64,000 nt of DNA from assembly GCA_963820545.1 (NCBI GenBank), contig CAWGAJ010000002.1:62001-126000 (forward strand), written 5' to 3'. Position numbers and translations under genes: made by a program. The notes beneath the pieces were generated by a model, which ran no database searches, was not told the DNA's origin, and was given only the letters and a program-made list of their open reading frames with translations. How positions within the stretch are numbered: position 1 is the first letter of the stretch; each line of letters starts with the position of its first letter. The stretch is from CAWGAJ01 sp963820545. GTDB lineage: Bacteria; Planctomycetota; Planctomycetia; Pirellulales; Thermoguttaceae. Positions 62,982 to 64,000 of this stretch are shown piece after piece.

Positions 62982-64000
62982 TCAATTAATTTCCGCCAAG
63001 CCGTCCAGCCAGGCCTCGATCAGGGTCGCTTGATTGGCATTGCGATCGATCTGCTGTTGGGCTTCCAGGCAGCGATCCAGCCGGGCGGCGGTTTTTTCCA
63101 CGTCGCGGCAGTAGTGCCTGAGAGTCTCATCCACAAACCCATCCAGCTCGGCGTCGTCCGACTTTACCGCGCCGTTTTGAGCCCGCAGCAGTTGGCGATA
63201 AAAATCCGCGGCAAAACCGATCACCCGATGCAGGCGCTGCCGCCTTAACGCAGCCTCTTTGCCGGCCTGATCCACGAATTTCACTGTCATTTGCGAGAGC
63301 GAAACGCTATTTAGCCTTTCTCCTGCCAGGTGCTGCAATAACGCCTTGCGGAACGTCCACAGTTGGGCATCGGCAAGTTCGCTGGCCCGCTGGATGCTGC
63401 CCTCGCTCAATTGGGCCAAACGCCGGGCCTCGGCCTGATCTGGCACCAGCCCTTGCGCAACCAACAATTGCGCGACTGTGTCGACGTCCAAGGGCTGAAA
63501 GCGGATCAGTTGGCAACGCGACCGAATCGTGGGCAATTGCTTGGCCGGACTAGTGCCGATCAGTATCAACACCGAACCCCGCGGCGGCTCTTCCAGGGTT
63601 TTCAGCAAGGCGTTGGCGCCCTCGGCATTGAGATAATCGGCATCGTCGATCACGGCGAGCTTGCGCCCGCCCATGAATGGTTTAAGCGCAATGTAATGAC
63701 AGAGTCCTTCGCGGCGCCGATGTTCTTTATCGCCGATCAGCAATTCCAGCGGAATGAACGACTTGTCGCCGGGCTTGCCGATCAATTGAAAATCGGGATG
63801 CGTGCCGGATACAACCTGGATGCAGGCCGGACAATTTTCACACGGATCAAACGCCTCTTCCGCGCGATTTTGACACAACAGCGCTTGGGCAAGTTTTATG
63901 GCAAAGCTGCGTTTGCCTATTCCCGGCGGGCCGACAAATAAAAAACTGCTCGCCAGTCGTCCGCGCTGCACAGCCCGGCGGAACTGCTCTACAACCTTGT
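62982..64000 (-). CDS. holB: DNA polymerase III delta' subunit (cut by window edge)
   Basis: An open frame that runs off the window edge, with at least 339 residues. The AAA+ clamp-loader features are FLFVGPPGIGKRSFAIKLAQ (Walker A), a Cys4-like zinc module (LLCQN...CENCPACIQV), AVIDDADYLNAEGANALLKT (Walker B region with DD) and TLEEPPRGSVLILIGTS. SRC is the arginine-finger motif at IRSRCQLIRF. The C-terminal helices follow (RCLEAQQQIDRNANQATLIE). Delta' loads the sliding clamp with tau and delta. The N-terminal few residues, such as KVVEQFRRAV, continue past the window end. Confidence 0.93.
   Translation of the reverse strand, partial: KVVEQFRRAVQRGRLASSFLFVGPPGIGKRSFAIKLAQALLCQNRAEEAFDPCENCPACIQVVSGTHPDFQLIGKPGDKSFIPLELLIGDKEHRRREGLCHYIALKPFMGGRKLAVIDDADYLNAEGANALLKTLEEPPRGSVLILIGTSPAKQLPTIRSRCQLIRFQPLDVDTVAQLLVAQGLVPDQAEARRLAQLSEGSIQRASELADAQLWTFRKALLQHLAGERLNSVSLSQMTVKFVDQAGKEAALRRQRLHRVIGFAADFYRQLLRAQNGAVKSDDAELDGFVDETLRHYCRDVEKTAARLDRCLEAQQQIDRNANQATLIEAWLDGLAEIN

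Overview
The window looks like a chromosomal segment of a planctomycete, probably near the Pirellulales. The grounds are family content: a small basic protein of the type shared by Planctomycetes, Verrucomicrobia and Chlamydiae, a DUF1598 protein, four PEP-CTERM proteins, a J-domain-like protein with the planctomycete-type N-terminus, a DUF6057 membrane protein, and many short genes of unknown function with an N-terminal membrane anchor. Gene density is moderate. The intergenic spaces are unusually rich in palindromic repeats and low-complexity heptamer-like words. No rRNA, tRNA or CRISPR array was found.

Layout. 0-8.5 kb: the start of a Gfo/Idh/MocA oxidoreductase (cut by the window edge), thiS-thiG, a GT87 membrane glycosyltransferase, a lipoprotein, a metallophosphoesterase and a DUF1598 protein. 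8.6-15.7 kb: a plus-strand block bounded by inverted repeats, coding for an exported protein, an FHA protein, a membrane-anchored trypsin-fold protein without its catalytic His and Ser, an Hsp70 and a J-domain-like/MORN-like membrane protein. 15.7-20.6 kb: a tight minus-strand operon with a chorismatase/RidA-like protein, a CxxCH beta-propeller protein and a DUF6057 membrane protein. 20.8-21.6 kb: a decayed REP-associated tyrosine transposase inside a perfect 23-bp terminal inverted repeat. 21.8-30.8 kb: PAP2 phosphatase, infA, an MgtC/DUF4010 membrane protein, panD, an EF-hand protein followed by a structured-RNA candidate, a POT peptide transporter, a DUF3795 protein and a prepilin peptidase. 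30.8-35.6 kb: aroK, a fused aroD-aroE, the small basic protein and an acetolactate-synthase-like gene. 36-43.4 kb: three tandem PEP-CTERM proteins (a repeat protein, a GH88 hydrolase, a GH30 hydrolase) that share the same C-terminal module and the same 3' palindromes. 43.8-53.9 kb: a giant AsmA-like protein, an MBL hydrolase, nadB, an alkaline-phosphatase-fold protein, a quinone oxidoreductase and a primary-type sigma factor. 54.2-57.6 kb: argB-argD-argF, followed by a remnant of RNase PH. 58-64 kb: a VapBC-like pair, an AT-rich PEP-CTERM gene, two exopolysaccharide genes and the start of holB.

How the genes work together. Metabolic clusters are recognisable for arginine (argBDF), the shikimate pathway (aroK, aroDE), branched-chain amino acids, NAD, thiazole and pantothenate. 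The PEP-CTERM proteins and the exopolysaccharide genes fit the known link between PEP-CTERM sorting and EPS production, although no exosortase lies in the window. The two secreted hydrolases suggest use of uronic-acid-containing polysaccharide.

A caution for users: at least eleven conserved genes or gene pairs positions are broken by single- or double-base indels, six of them beside a GGCGC word. This looks like residual consensus error rather than gene decay. Such genes are given here as one feature each, with the break position noted; the FHA and protease-fold parts are the exception and are given as two.
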